NCBI GenBank assembly: GCA_024449915.1
Contig: JAMZAV010000105.1
Coordinates: 124,001-188,000, forward strand
Direction: 5' to 3'
From: Sweltsa coloradensis
Lineage: Eukaryota > Arthropoda > Insecta > Plecoptera > Chloroperlidae
DNA length: 64,000 nt
The notes beneath the pieces were generated by a model. It did no database searches. It was not told the DNA's origin and saw nothing but the letters and a program-made list of their open reading frames with translations. Made by a program: the position numbers and the translations under genes. Shown piece after piece: positions 12,061-23,895 of this stretch (positions within the stretch are counted from its first letter, which is position 1; each line of letters begins with the position of its first letter).

Positions 12061-13062
12061 CCCCCAATTAAAGTACACGCATTGTACAAGTGCGTTTTTT
12101 TATTACAAATTATTTCTAATTGCACTCAAAGCATGCTAAATCTTTCATCAAGATTGAACTAGCCTTTTAATTTTATAGAGAGCAAACATACACGCAAATA
12201 GAAGTATCACCTGAGATTTTTTCCTCTGCGTAGTAAAATTAAATAGATACAGAGGCGTAGTTGGGAAATTAAAAGGTGCGTGAGCTGATTTTACTATTTA
12301 TATTTTTAAATGCTGTTTTTTAGGACTGGTCTCTACCGGAAAAAATGGCTGCTCCGATATTGATGGAAATTTGGGGGACTTCGAAATATCTTACTTTAGA
12401 TTTGCTAAATTGGGTTACTCACTGTGATGCAGACCACAAGCCTGGTCAATAAATATTAGAGATGACTCCTTAACCGATCGGCCGGGCAAATTTAATTTTT
12501 AGGACAATATATCCGACGAATGCCCAAACAAATATTCCCATAGCAGATTAATTCAGAAATAATTAATTAAGCTCAATGAAGACAGCGCAACGGTTTGTGT
12601 ATTTGGTATTAAATAATAAGAAAGAAGTAACGTTGAATCAAAGCTCGAATACATTTGTTTGTGCTTTTCATTCACCTGAATGCAAAATATTTGATATTAT
12701 TAGTTTAACTAAATCATTATTTCAAGGAACTATATAATATAATAGTATTTCTTTGTTAAAAATGCTTGTCAAAGTTTCAAGGATCGAATGCATGCGACCG
12801 CAGACCATCTTAGAAAGGGTTAGTGTGTGTTGATCTTTATCAGTCCAGTTTCAAGCCATCCGTCTGACAAAGACAAAGAAACAAAGACAAACAGGCGAGC
12901 CACATGCGAGTAAAATTCCGCTGAAAAACAAAATGAGTTGCCATGCCATACCCTGACACATGTGACAATCCTTTGCCCAACCAACTAATGTTATTTATTT
13001 ATAGTGGGTGCTGAATTAAAAATATATATTCCCGTAGTCACCCTAAACATTATGTATTTTCC
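12061..13062. other. No gene recognised
   Basis: AT-rich. A CAGAGGCGTAGTTGGGAAAT sequence near 12250 resembles the ends of the hAT-like MITEs, but no partner end was identified. Confidence 0.4.
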
Positions 13063-13174
13063 TTGTTTATATATTTTTTTATTTTTTATTTTTTTAAATT
13101 ATTATTTATTTATTTATTTATTTATGTATGTATGTATTTATTTATTTATTTGTTTATTTATTTATTAGGGCCAC
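13063..13174 (+). repeat. TTTA microsatellite
   Basis: An irregular (TTTA)n tract, with TTTATGTATGTATGTATTTA in the middle. It directly precedes a GACGGAC-family copy. The open frame over it is low complexity. Confidence 0.85.
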
Positions 13175-13295
13175 TTAAACAAAAACCGCATGTCAATCGG
13201 CGGTCATGTTCGGTTTTTGTCGTGAGACGTTACGAAACACTAACACACGCACAAAAGGGATGGACGGATTAAAAATTGTGCTTCGCTCCCTAATA
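13175..13295 (+). mobile_element. GACGGACGGAC-family repeat, copy 4 (3' part)
   Basis: Contains AAAAACCGCATGTCAATCGG, CGGTTTTTGTCGTGAGACGT, CACACGCACAAAAGGGATGG, and the 3' end GTGCTTCGCTCCCTAATA, matching copy 9. Confidence 0.65.
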
Positions 13296-14125
13296 TATGA
13301 ATAAAACAAAACGTAAAACACACATACACAAAAAGCAGTCATTGTCACGCAGGGAGTCATTTCATATTAAGTATCTGTCGACAAGCAGACCCTCTATTAT
13401 TATAAGCTTATTGATTTATGTATTTATTAGACAAAACGAGGGCAAGATAATTAATTGCATTTATATCACAAAATAAGCTTAGCTAAGACAACCACATAAT
13501 TCAAGAAACATGTTCGTGGTTGCCTTAGTACAGCGTCATAATATAATATTGTTTTGCATATAAACCTAGACGTAAAAACTATTAACTTTACTAAAAACTA
13601 AGATTTAATTATAAAATATGTAACATATTTCTTAACATTGTTGTTGCCATAGTTTTATTACTGAAATAGTTACATACGCTTAGATTACTTACTAAAATAT
13701 GAATTAATATTAATAATTTATTTCATCATTCATTAAATATAATAATTTCATATAGTTACAGAAGGTATTGCCATAATCACGATATTAGTTTTGTAAAGGA
13801 AATACTAAACTGTCTACTTTCTTTAAATTCTTTTATTTAATTGGATGGTAATAATAACCAGCAACGGGGTTGTTCCCCACAAGCACGGGCGTAGCGGGGG
13901 GCCCCGTATCGAATAATGACTAAAAAATAACGATATTACAGTATATGAAATAAGCAAAAAGCATACATCAATAATTTAAAGTTACTAATTCGCGTAAACG
14001 ATTTATTGCCGCTAATGGTTAGATAGCCCTCGTGAGTGAGCGTAGGTCTATACAAGTGACATTTTAATGATACTTAACCACTTGGACGATCCACGTTTAA
14101 AAATCTAAAACGAATCCTTGAAGAT
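13296..14125. other. No gene recognised
   Basis: Very AT-rich sequence, with an ACGGGCGTAGCGGGGGGCCC stretch near 13885 that may be a MITE end. Nothing else. Confidence 0.4.
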
Positions 14126-14370
14126 AATCTTATGGGATGTGGGGAGGATAATCCCATGTGGTCAGAACCAGCCACGGGTATAGGGGCAGGAAAAAAAAGG
14201 TTATCATGTCTTGGTCGTCATCGACATTGTCTTTTTCATCGTTCATTTTTTCATAAGTCATCGTCGTCGGGGAGATCGTCTAGGGAAGGGGAGTGGCCCG
14301 ACTAGAATTAACTGCCCGAACTCGCCTCTTATTTCATTGAGAATTCCCTATTACTAGCTGATGTTTGTGA
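14126..14370 (+). repeat. Dispersed repeat related to 27228-27500
   Basis: Shares TATGGGATGTGGGGAGGATA, GGTCAGAACCAGCCACGGGT, the TCATCGTCGTCGGGGAGATC block and CTCGCCTCTTATTTCA with the copy at 27228. The first part is also related to the tandem array at 44281. Confidence 0.65.
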
Positions 14371-16093
14371 GATGGACTTTATCTCTTTCCTCGACTTTTA
14401 CGATTCGCAGAGCCATGCCTTGGGCCATATTCTACCCCGGACCCAGACGGGTTTGAAATATTTCTTTGATAGCTCTATAAGAAGTGGCAGGCGATGCTTT
14501 AAAATATCAAAGGTAAACGAAAACGATTTCAAATTTGCGAAAAAACGTGTCATAAACACATACAACAATACGATTAATTAAAGTGCGATTGTTATGAATA
14601 TTCTGAACATTTGTTGTATTACACTGGAAAACGTTAATATTGTGTTTTCGAATGCTCCTTGGAAGTTTCATGAACATAGGAGTAGAAGTTTATACGGTGT
14701 CAACAAGAGAGCAATAAAACTCAGCAACACAACGTATCAGCGTATATTTTCACGATGACGCGCTAGTGTCACTAAAAATATTTAATACAATCAAGGAACT
14801 AAAAGAATTCTACCCGACCGGGATTTGAACCCGGGTCTCTCACTTTCCAGGAAGGCACCTTAGCCAATCTAGGAATCTACGCTCATCCAATCATTCGTTT
14901 CGAAATAATGGGATTTTCAAACTACGAATTGATTTTATTTGAGGGTAGTGTTGTTTGTGTCATGTTGTGACTTTCTCTCCATTCTTTGTGGTGGCAAACT
15001 TCTTTGATCAGCTATTTCATCTAATGTTGACTGATAGTACTCAGCTTGAATGATATATTTGTAAATCTATTTTGTAATTTTCTGCCAATTTTACAGCGCC
15101 AAACCACTGGTTGGATTGGAAGTACAAAGGACAAACTTAGGGTTGGCTCGCCCTTAAATCAAATAAATCAACATTATAATTGATCAATTAAAAACAGTAA
15201 AAGTATTGATTGCTTTAAAATTTTAAAAAAGGATTTCATTCGTTTTCGTACATATAGAAAAACGCAGTGTAAACGTTTTAAATGTCGAAAAAGAGGATGA
15301 CGGAATCAAATTCCAGATAAATTGGCGACCCTCTTTGTAAGATTTTATAAAAAAAACGGTACGTTTAAAAGTTTACATCAGCGGGTGGGGGAAGGGGGCT
15401 TCAAATTCTGCGTTACGCCACTGCCTACGAGTGGAATGTGTCTACAACATATAGTAGAAATGTAGAATAATAAATAATATCAAATAAGATACCGTTTTAA
15501 GATTATTAAAGAGTGTTCTTATTGTTTGCATATGCTAGTTGTGCGTGTATTCAGTGAGCCGTAACAGAGTGAACGCAGTTTCGGGCCTTCAGCACTATTT
15601 TAAAACCAGAACAACGCCCCCCCCCCCACACATTGTATTACTTTGATTCAGACGTAAGGTTTGTTCCCAGAAACAGAGTTTATTAAGTCAATTCGTTAGA
15701 ATGAAATCACAATATATTTTAAAAAATTTAAAATATGTTGTTGGAAATATTGATGACCAAAGCGGATGGGGAGTGTGGGGCCCAAGATATCAATATGACT
15801 GAGAAACCTTCGAAAACTCGGGAGCCTTGATACGTAGGCCTATAAAGCCAATTACCATGTTTCATGACATTCGCTTGCACTCACATAACCTTATTACTTT
15901 TTGACGAGGGTTCCCAATTAAAACTATTTATGGAATTAAAACAATGTAAATTTTAATTGGTGATTGACAATGCAGACGTCTTGTTTCCTGACAATATAGA
16001 GTTGTGTAGGGCGTGAATTTGGCCCTTCTAATAACAAACATTATTTTTGTTTGTTTTTCATTTTACTATACTAGGGAAAAAAAGCCAAAATTC
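14371..16093. other. No gene recognised apart from the tRNA-like stretch
   Basis: AT-rich. An end resembling the hAT-like MITEs (GCGTTACGCCACTG at about 15410) and a poly-C run near 15617 are present without clear partners. Confidence 0.4.
14811..14885 (-). repeat. tRNA-like sequence (tRNA-derived, not an intact gene)
   Basis: On the minus strand, GATTGGCTAAGGTGCCTTCC resembles a D arm and CCCGGGTTCAAATCCCGGTC forms a perfect T arm (stem CCCGG/CCGGG type). No acceptor stem pairs correctly and the anticodon stem is poor. Closely related to the sequence at 29651. Confidence 0.6.
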
Positions 16094-16275
16094 GTTAGAC
16101 GAGTGAGCGAACTATGTGTGAGTATCCGGGAACATTCCCTTTCTTCCCCCAAAAGGCTAGATCTAGCCAGCATGATCTCCTCCCCTAGCTTCCCTTTATA
16201 TACTAATATCATGATCAATGAAGCAAATGCAACGGTTACAGAGTACTCAACACATGGCTCGCTCACTCGTCTAAC
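16094..16275. mobile_element. Short foldback MITE, 182 bp
   Basis: Both ends read GTTAGACGAGTGAGCGA inward, and the match continues with few mismatches through CATGTGTTGAGTA for about 35 bp. The interior includes TAGATCTAGCC. No clear target duplication. A solo end of the same family lies at 44215. The two long open frames on opposite strands mirror each other because of the palindrome. Confidence 0.75.
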
Positions 16276-16643
16276 TACTTTGGCGTTTTCCTATTCTTTT
16301 AGCTGAGGCGCCTTTATACTCGCAATTTGGGAGACCAGGGTTCAAACCAGGCTCGGATAGATTTTGTAAATTTCCCAGATTACATGCATACAATTGTATG
16401 GAAAACAAAGGGACTAAGAAATACGAGTAATGATGGCAAGGTTAAGTCAGTCGCACAGCGGAAGTGGGGGAAACCTGGCGTGTGGAGATTCGTTATACCT
16501 TGGTCACCACCTGACATTCAAAATATTATTTGATAAAAATGATTGGTTCATGAACAAAAGCCATTGTCCTTCAATTAAATGTGACATTCTCAGACTATTT
16601 TCAATTTATTGTTTCTTGTCTTGTAAGTTTAAATCGTAACAAA

Positions 16644-16686
16644 TTTTTCTGAAAATGTTAATGTGCTATTAACATTTTCAGAAAAA
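16644..16686. repeat. Perfect 19-bp hairpin
   Basis: TTTTTCTGAAAATGTTAAT (16644-16662), a five-base loop GTGCT, then its exact complement (16668-16686). It could be the end of a foldback element or a precursor hairpin; no function is implied. Confidence 0.9.
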
Positions 16687-16868
16687 CCACAACCACAACA
16701 CTTGTAAAGTCACGCATCCACGTGCCTAATTAATCATCAATTAATTAATCATTATAAAGATATTTGTTTAAAATTTCAGTGCAATCTTGTCAGCGGTTCG
16801 GCCGTGTTTGAACCCACTCCTCATTCATAATAATATATAAACAGAGAAAGTCTCATTTGAGTTGAATG

Positions 16869-16913
16869 GTTAGACTCAGAGTCATTCGCTGCGCTCCCTC
16901 GTCTAATAATAAG
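16869..16913 (+). mobile_element. 3' end of a third repeat family (CTAATAAT end)
   Basis: GGTTAGACTCAGAGTCATTC then GCTGCGCTCCCTCGTCTAAT followed by AAT. An inverted relative lies at 43121-43165 (ATTAGACTAGGGAGCGCAGT). It contains the palindrome GACTCAGAGTC. Confidence 0.5.
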
Positions 16914-17534
16914 TCTATAATAACCCATTTCTAAGTTCTTAGAATTAACTTAAATTTAGGGTTGGGGGAGGGTTGATCTGTAGATAAAAATGTTTATTTA
17001 CTTATTATACAAATATCATTCTTGACTTTACCGAACACCGTTTCTAATTTGAACGTGACGCGTTGACCTAACGCATTTCACCCAAGGATATGTGGTTAGG
17101 CTATGTCAGACCGGTGAAGGTAAAAATATTATCAAGGGCAGGCAAACGAAGCTGTTTTAAACTAATTCACAATTCTCATTGTCAAGACGCTGTACGCCGG
17201 CCGGAAGTTCCCGGCTGCATACCTTCCCTCCTAATCTAGATCTCTTATCTTGTCTACATTCTATAGACGTTGTATTGAGTGGTCAGCCAGAGCCAGGCAT
17301 TCCTATAATTAGCAGATGCCATGAATACTCCCCGCCCATGCATTGCAGAGTCTACGGATAAAAGGTCTAATAACGACTCTTGGTCTCTAAAAATAATTTT
17401 CAAAAATGGTTTCAGTATAGGAAAATTAAGTTATTTGGTTTCGTCTTGTACTTGAGCATTACATTTTCTACACATAGTTATGATCAGATTATTTTTGCAA
17501 GATTAAACGCATAAGCAAATTTAAAATTCAATTA

Positions 17535-18200
17535 GTTCACACTTCAATTGTTCACACTGTTCAGTGTATATCTACGATGATAGTAGGTGTGAAGATCACC
17601 CTATTTTGTAGAGGTAAATAATATACTATAAATATAATGTGAAATAAACACTCACGTGAGCACGTGGCAGTATAAATCACACTACATGGTGAAGTATAAA
17701 CACTAGTTCAGTGTATATCTACGATAATAGTAGGTGTGGAAAAAAAGCCCCTACATTTAGGGGTAAATATACTATTACTAGGATGTGAAATGTAACCTCC
17801 CCGTTGCAGTATAAATCCCCACTACATGGTGAGGTATAAACACTAGTTCATTGTATATCTACGATGATAGTAGGTGTGGAAAACCACCCTACATTGTAGG
17901 GGTAAAAATACTATAACTAGGATATGAAATATACACTCACGTGGCAGTATAAATCACACTACATGGTGGGGGAAAACACTAAATACTTAGTTATTTTACA
18001 TAACAATAATGGGATTTTTCCTATTACAAGAAAGTGTTAATTTCACTCTACATTGGGTGGAATAAAAACCCCCCATGTTGGGTAATATTATCCGCACATT
18101 GTAGGGTAAACTGAATTTACACATACATTTGGTGTTTTTTATTTTTCCCCCTACACGAGGTGGACTTTATTACATACAATGTAGGTGTTTATTCCCTATT
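17535..18200 (+). repeat. Satellite of about 140 bp, 2.9 units, with degenerate tail
   Basis: GTGTATATCTACGATGATAG recurs at about 17571, 17708 and 17848. Each unit also contains a CCCTACATTGTAGGGGTAAA block and ATCACACTACATGGTG. From 18000 to 18200 only scattered CTACATTG/CATTGTAGG motifs persist. Confidence 0.85.
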
Positions 18201-18339
18201 TTTTAACAGTGTACTTACCAAAGCTACTCAATAAAGTAATGACCGTTTGTCGATCGGATATTGTTTAGATTGGTTGGAATTCTTAATATCTTACTGCAAT
18301 CGCTTTAGCCCTACGTTATGTCCTCTTCCACCGTTCAAA

Positions 18340-18530
18340 TCTCTTTGGTGTAGGTGCCAGGTTTGATAGAAGCGTCCTTCTTATAGGCTATACCCACCCC
18401 CTGATTCAAGGGTCACCAAAACAATTCTATAACATCCTTGTTAAAAGACATTGTCAACAAAAACACGTCCATCGGAGGTCGTGCTCGGTTTTTATCGTGA
18501 GACGTGACACGCACAGACGGACGGAAGGTA
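18340..18530 (+). mobile_element. GACGGACGGAC-family repeat, copy 5
   Basis: Has GGTGTAGGTGCCAGGTTTGA, CAAGGGTCACCAAAACAATT, TAACATCCTTGTTAAAAGAC, GTCCATCGGAGGTCGTGCTC, TTTTTATCGTGAGACGTGAC and GACGGACGGAAGG in family order. Confidence 0.7.
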
Positions 18531-18720
18531 TGTGATGCATATAGGCGACGACGAGTTAATTGTCCTACAAGATAATCAAAAGATTATCGTGTATGTTTTT
18601 GTTTCGAATAAGTTGTTTTAGTTTTTGAAAGTTATTTACATATGTAGTGGGTTGAATTTTTACAGAACTTGCTTGCCACGAAGAAGTACATAGTATTATG
18701 TATCAAGCCTAGTGGCAATA

Positions 18721-18791
18721 TTCCCGTTGGTTAATTTGGTTTACTTCTGCTTTCAATGCAGAAGACCCCGAGTTCAGTTCCCGGTTTGGGC
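18721..18791 (+). repeat. tRNA-like sequence with a TCA anticodon-like loop
   Basis: A strong stem CTTCTGC/GCAGAAG encloses the 7-nt loop TTTCAAT, and a T-arm-like CCGAGTTCAGTTCCCGG follows. The 5' acceptor strand is missing, so this is a tRNA-derived fragment rather than a functional gene. Confidence 0.4.
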
Positions 18792-19814
18792 ACAATAGTT
18801 TTTAACTTCTGAAATGGAAATTGAATCCTCAAATAAAATAAGCTAGTGTAATTATACTAATTATCTGCTCGTTGCCCTTGGTGCCGTCCTAGCAATTTGA
18901 AACTTGCAATATGGCATAATTATGTACCCCAATAAAAATAGATTCTTCAGTGGGTAGAGTAGACTAAAATTATTTTCATTTGCGCGTCCTTTTTCTTTAA
19001 ATCACCATCATTTCTAAAGAGAAAATAATTATTTCGTTGAGTCCTATGTGTAAATATGGTTAGAAATAGGAAGACGACTATATAATTGCCTATCTATCTA
19101 TGCCCTTCGGGTTAATTTGGCACGAGTGCGGGTAACTTTGTGTACCCTTGGTTTAAATGTTCATGCAGATTGGACTAGAACATGTCCATAATAACTGATA
19201 TTAAATCGCCTCCATTCTCCGTGCATCAGCCCAAGGCCTCATCTATAGATCGGATGATACTTATGTTGGACCAGCCGAAACTCTTGAGTCGAGAGCGAGA
19301 GGGTAGCTTAGGGTGCCCAGAATCACTTTCGGCCGCCTTCAGATCATGCTCGATTTATACTTATATTCAAGTCAACAATAATAATTGTAATTATCTTGAT
19401 TAGTTTGTAAAGGCTAAATCTCTGAGCGATCCGGATTCGTAACTTTCTGTGGGCAAGATTTTGTTTAGTTTATGAAGAAATTGAAGGTTGATGATATTAT
19501 GAAAGTAATAATAACGCTCTTGACTTTGAAATGCATGGGCTACTTTTAAGTATATAGTTATAGATTTCCGTTCCGTTCGAACGATCTTGAAGTAACTACC
19601 GCATTTCCATTGAGAAATACTCCATTACCCCCCCCCCCCTCATCAATTACACAATGTATCCACACGACATTGAGAAAGTTTTGAGATATTGAACCCGGAA
19701 AAACAAAGCAATATACAACATGTTATTTAAGAAATATCCATAACATCCAGTATTTCACGACAATATATAGTTCCCAATATAAGTACTTTTCATTTTTAAT
19801 ACGGTACTCATCAT
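18792..19814. other. No gene recognised
   Basis: AT-rich; a short TATC microsatellite near 19090 and a poly-C run at about 19629 are the only features. Confidence 0.45.
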
Positions 19815-19985
19815 AGGCATCACTTCTGTCCGTCCGTTTGTGTGTGTGTCACGTCTCACGACACAAAAACTACCCTGTGGGACCCCTGAGGGACCGACGG
19901 CTAGCCCCTAAACAGGTTGAATATTCATGTACTCGGCACCTCCACCATTAGTCTGGAACAAGCAAGAAACAATAACGATAAGCTT
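19815..19985 (-). mobile_element. GACGGACGGAC-family repeat, copy 6
   Basis: Minus strand: TTTCTTGCTTGTTCCAGACT, AATGGTGGAGGTGCCGAGTA, CATGAATATTCAACCTG, TGTCGTGAGACGTGACACAC and AAACGGACGGACAGAAG. Confidence 0.7.
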
Positions 19986-21096
19986 TTCTTCCTTTTATTG
20001 GGAACGTGTTTTAATAGCAAATAAATCTTGCGTTTTACAAAGATGAGAGTAGTATTTTGTGAGAATAAGGAAATATAACAAGAGAAAATGTGAAAGGGGA
20101 ATATTGTAAGTGTCTGGATAACCACTTATTTACATTATCATTTACTCCCGGAATTTAAGGGATCGAAAGTTTCATGGCGAAATGTACAAACTTTCATAGC
20201 ACACTGCACAGACACAAAATCAAGCAATTCTATTTATTGATTCTCTGGCTGGAAAACACCAATCACGAGCTTATGAATGATCTTATTAAGATGTTATAGG
20301 AATTTAATAACTTACTCAAACCTTGCATAATAGCGGAACCATCAAGCCTAATAAAATAATTTATTGATCCACAACGAACAAAACAGGAAGCGATGACCAG
20401 AGGAGAAAATATTTGTAGTTTGCTTATATGTCTAATTATTTAAATATTTAAACGAAGACGCCGGACTCCAAACTGTAAAAGATTTTTTCTGCTCCAAGTG
20501 AACTGGTTATCTTGTGCCATGGTGAATATTGTGTTAGGTATTTATGTGAACACTGAAGACACAGACGACCTTGTCTTGTGCCCTACATCCTGTCTGCAGA
20601 AGTCTGCTACACACACCGCATGGGCACAAAAACAATGCATTCATGTGCTCACAAGCTGGAGACTTTTCATATAGGCAATGCCACGCTATAAAATGTGAAT
20701 ATTAAATAATTGTTATAAACTCCTATTACAACATTATTATTTGTGTTTGATTTATGAATAACTATAAGTTTTCCATCGTTGACTTTGTGGAAGAAAATAA
20801 CGTAGGAAAAAGTAACACATACAATTTAAATATTATTTTTGTAGCTTCTATAAAAAACTTCAAGAAGACTCATATTAAATTTAATTAAATTTGGATGCAG
20901 GTGGGTTAACGAACTTCCCCGTTTTTGTCCTTGGAAAATTATATGTGGGTGTCGTTTTAATTCAGTGAGTGAGTGAACCGTAGATCCTGAAATACTTATT
21001 TGTACAGCTTTACTTTACAACGTAGAAGAAGAAAAACATATTCCATTAACAGTAGTGTAAAACCTTGAAATTTGTTTGCGTGAAAATAATGGTCAC
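19986..21096. other. No gene recognised
   Basis: AT-rich sequence without exon-like segments or clear repeats. Confidence 0.5.
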
Positions 21097-21152
21097 GGGT
21101 TCGAATCCCGCATCTCAAAAGAGTCGAGTGATGAGAAGCGGGATTCGAACCC
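21097..21152. repeat. Inverted pair of tRNA B-box-like sequences
   Basis: GGGTTCGAATCCCGC plus ATCTCA (21097-21117) is followed 14 nt later by its complement TGAGAAGCGGGATTCGAACCC (21 nt, one mismatch) at 21132-21152. Two tRNA-derived ends head to head. Confidence 0.8.
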
Positions 21153-23154
21153 TAGGTTCGGTTCAAGGTGGCAGCAATAAAAATGCAAATGCGCGATCGA
21201 AAATGCATTTTCAGTTGAGAGCATTGCAAAGAATAAGGAATGCTCCCCCCCCCCCAAGCCTCCGCCCAAAATATAATAATATTTAAGTAAATAATGTATG
21301 TATTTTAGTTTATTCATGTATTGCATTGGTCATCAGCGTGACTTACTAAAACTTGAACTTGATTACTAAATGTTAACAATCGATCTCGACGTTTTTTTCT
21401 TGTCATCATAAGAAGTAAGTCTAGCCGATATGCCCTTGGTTGTCGCATTGATCGTACGCCTATTAGTTGTCTCTCTCTCTGTGTTTGATCACCCCCGCGG
21501 AGAGAGGGGTGGGTGGTGGGAGGGGCGAGAGAGATAGAGAGAGAAAGAAAGGGGATGATATTGCACACCGGTGGGAATCGAACCAGCGGCTCACAGCCAC
21601 CCATGCACATACCGCCAAGGGCAGAGTGGTTTAGCACTTGTTCTGGCTGTGACATCATCAATGGATTGGTAAGGATGTCAAGGGCGCGCGCCTTTCACTC
21701 TCATCTCCGCGCCACTGCGCCGCTGCGCATTGCGTTCTGCGCATGTGTCACGTGCATGGGCGCCAGACAAGTCCAGGTTCGAACCCAGACTTCTTAACTC
21801 AACTCAAACTTACGAAAATTGCCAAGTTGTTATAAATCACATCAGATCCAGTGAAGTTTGCTTTGCAACACTGTTAACAATTTCGGTTTTAATTTCCATA
21901 ATGGTAAAGTAGAAATTTAGGAAGGATACTGCTGAAGGACATTTGCTACGCCATGGTTGTCTGGAATATAAGAAGATAAAATAAGTTTTTTTTAAATCAG
22001 ATAAGATGTATCCCGCAAAAAGTCCGGAAATTACTTTAAAATTGTTAAATTTCATGACTGATTATAGGCAGCTTATTAATAATGACGAGATCAAAATTCA
22101 ATCAATCAATATTCGATCAATCATTATAGATGAATCAATTATTAATTTATTGAAGTACCGTGTGATATCATTAATTTTGTTGAATTTAAAATAAACAATG
22201 ATTAGATTTCAATTATTAATTATTGTTAAACATTTTTTTTGTTAAAAAAGAGAATGTATGCAATATTTCAACAGTCGTTCCTTGAAAAGCCAACTCACTG
22301 AAAAGGGCACACTTTTTAACCAGCCATGATCTCATCATTTAGAAATTTACATTATCCAGTCGTCTACTAAAGCATTAACTATTAAGTAATATCTTATTAT
22401 CATTAAAAACTACTTCAGACTACGTTTTAGCTCCACCTTATGAAAAGAAACCTTGATTGGACCAAGTAGTGTTTGCTTGCCTAAAGACATTTAACATATT
22501 ATAAATCCCTCCCACGCCACCAACTAACTAAACACCTATGCAAACAGTTAGTGAGCCGGTCACACTTGATAATTTGTGGACTCCAGAAGGTTGGCACTTA
22601 CGTCATTGTTCCCACACAAGTTTACATGGTCATCACCAGTAAATATAAGCATTGCATCAGGTCAGCAAACATCGAGCGGCGAAGTCATGACGTCACGGTT
22701 ACGCTAGCTAGAAGCTCGCCAGACTTGGCACGAGCAAGGCTGGAGCTACTCAACAATACAACGCACATATAACAATAAAACTTAGCTGCGAGTACAATAC
22801 AAATATAACAAATCATAGGCAGAGCTTTACATAGTCATCAAAACTACTTTCACTTCGGCCGTCCTCATAATTATAATATTTAATTGTATAATAAAAAAAA
22901 AAAATAGAATAGGCATAGTACCTAATTATAAATAATTCTGACCATGAATTTGTTTTTATTTTTTAAAATTGCATTTATATACGAAAACAATGTAAGCAAA
23001 GGAATAATTCAATATTGTTTTGGCAATGCTATGTTAAACGATCTGTTAAGCTCAAGAAATTGATGTACAAAAGATTGTTTGCATAATATTTATTTAGATT
23101 AGACAGATTTATTATGGACAGTGATGTTTAATGATATCTTTCTATCGTACAAGT
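21153..23154. other. No gene recognised; simple repeats and a tRNA-like stretch
   Basis: Contains a CT-rich then GA-rich pair at about 21470-21552 and a B-box-like GGTGGGAATCGAACCAGC at about 21570. Short open frames at 21314-21797 overlap these low-complexity parts. The remainder is AT-rich. Confidence 0.45.
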
Positions 23155-23159
23155 TTACC

Positions 23160-23222
23160 CCGACTGGAAATCGAGCCAAGGACCTCTAGTTACAAGTCAT
23201 GATGTTTATGCCAATTAAGCTA
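23160..23222 (-). repeat. tRNA-like fragment
   Basis: The + strand reads CTGGAAATCGAGCCAAGGAC then ATGCCAATTAAGCTATCAAG, the complement of a degraded B box and D arm. No complete cloverleaf. Confidence 0.35.
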
Positions 23223-23614
23223 TCAAGATAAACGATAAATTATGAATATAACAAATACACTTTTTTGCCTCGATTAAATTTTTCTGTAAAATTAATTTTT
23301 CACAGATTATACTTTATGCTATTTTATGTGGCATATGTTCTATTTATATTATTTGCAAATGTCTTTGATGTGAAATAAGTTGTAATCATTTTCTAGTCTT
23401 CTACATACTCAAGGGGAATATTGTAAAGAGCGTAAGCTCATTTTTGTAAATAAAGTTTTTTTTAAAATAACTATAGCTGCCTAATAAAGTAGTCCCACTT
23501 CAAATCAAATTCCTAAGGCCCTAAAAATCCCAGTTTGAAAAAAAAAGTTGATCGCAATACCCAAAGCTTCTGGAGGGACTTCACCATTAGTTTAACTATA
23601 AATAAATTTGAACC

Positions 23615-23895
23615 CAATCAATTTTCTGTCTGTGCGTCCGCCCGCCCGCCTGAGAGTTTCTCACATCCCACGATGAAGACCGAGATGTCGAATTCAATTA
23701 TGTTTTTTGCACATTGGCCTTCGAACAAGGATGGTGTACAGAATGGTTTTGGTGACCCTGAGGGCTGTGTCCACCCCGCAACTCCACCATCAATGAAAGC
23801 TAGAATAAGCGAGGAACCCCAGAAAATTTGAATATTCATGTGCCCGGCACCTCCACCTAGTGAAGGCTAGAACAAGCAAGGAATAATTACGGTAA
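23615..23895 (-). mobile_element. GACGGACGGAC-family repeat, copy 7
   Basis: Minus strand: TTCCTTGCTTGTTCTAGCCT, AGGTGGAGGTGCCGGGCACA, then a second partial unit GATGGTGGAGTTGCGGGGTG, AGGGTCACCAAAACCATTCT, CATCCTTGTTCGAAGGCCAA, and GGCGGGCGGACGCACAGACA. The 5' module is duplicated, as in copy 9. The open frames here follow the repeat. Confidence 0.7.

Larger units (their letters stand above)
16276..17534. other. No gene recognised; hairpin and a family 3' end inside
   Basis: Apart from the hairpin at 16644 and the repeat end at 16869, only short open frames without family resemblance are present, including one at 17179-17361 in a locally GC-richer stretch. Confidence 0.45.
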
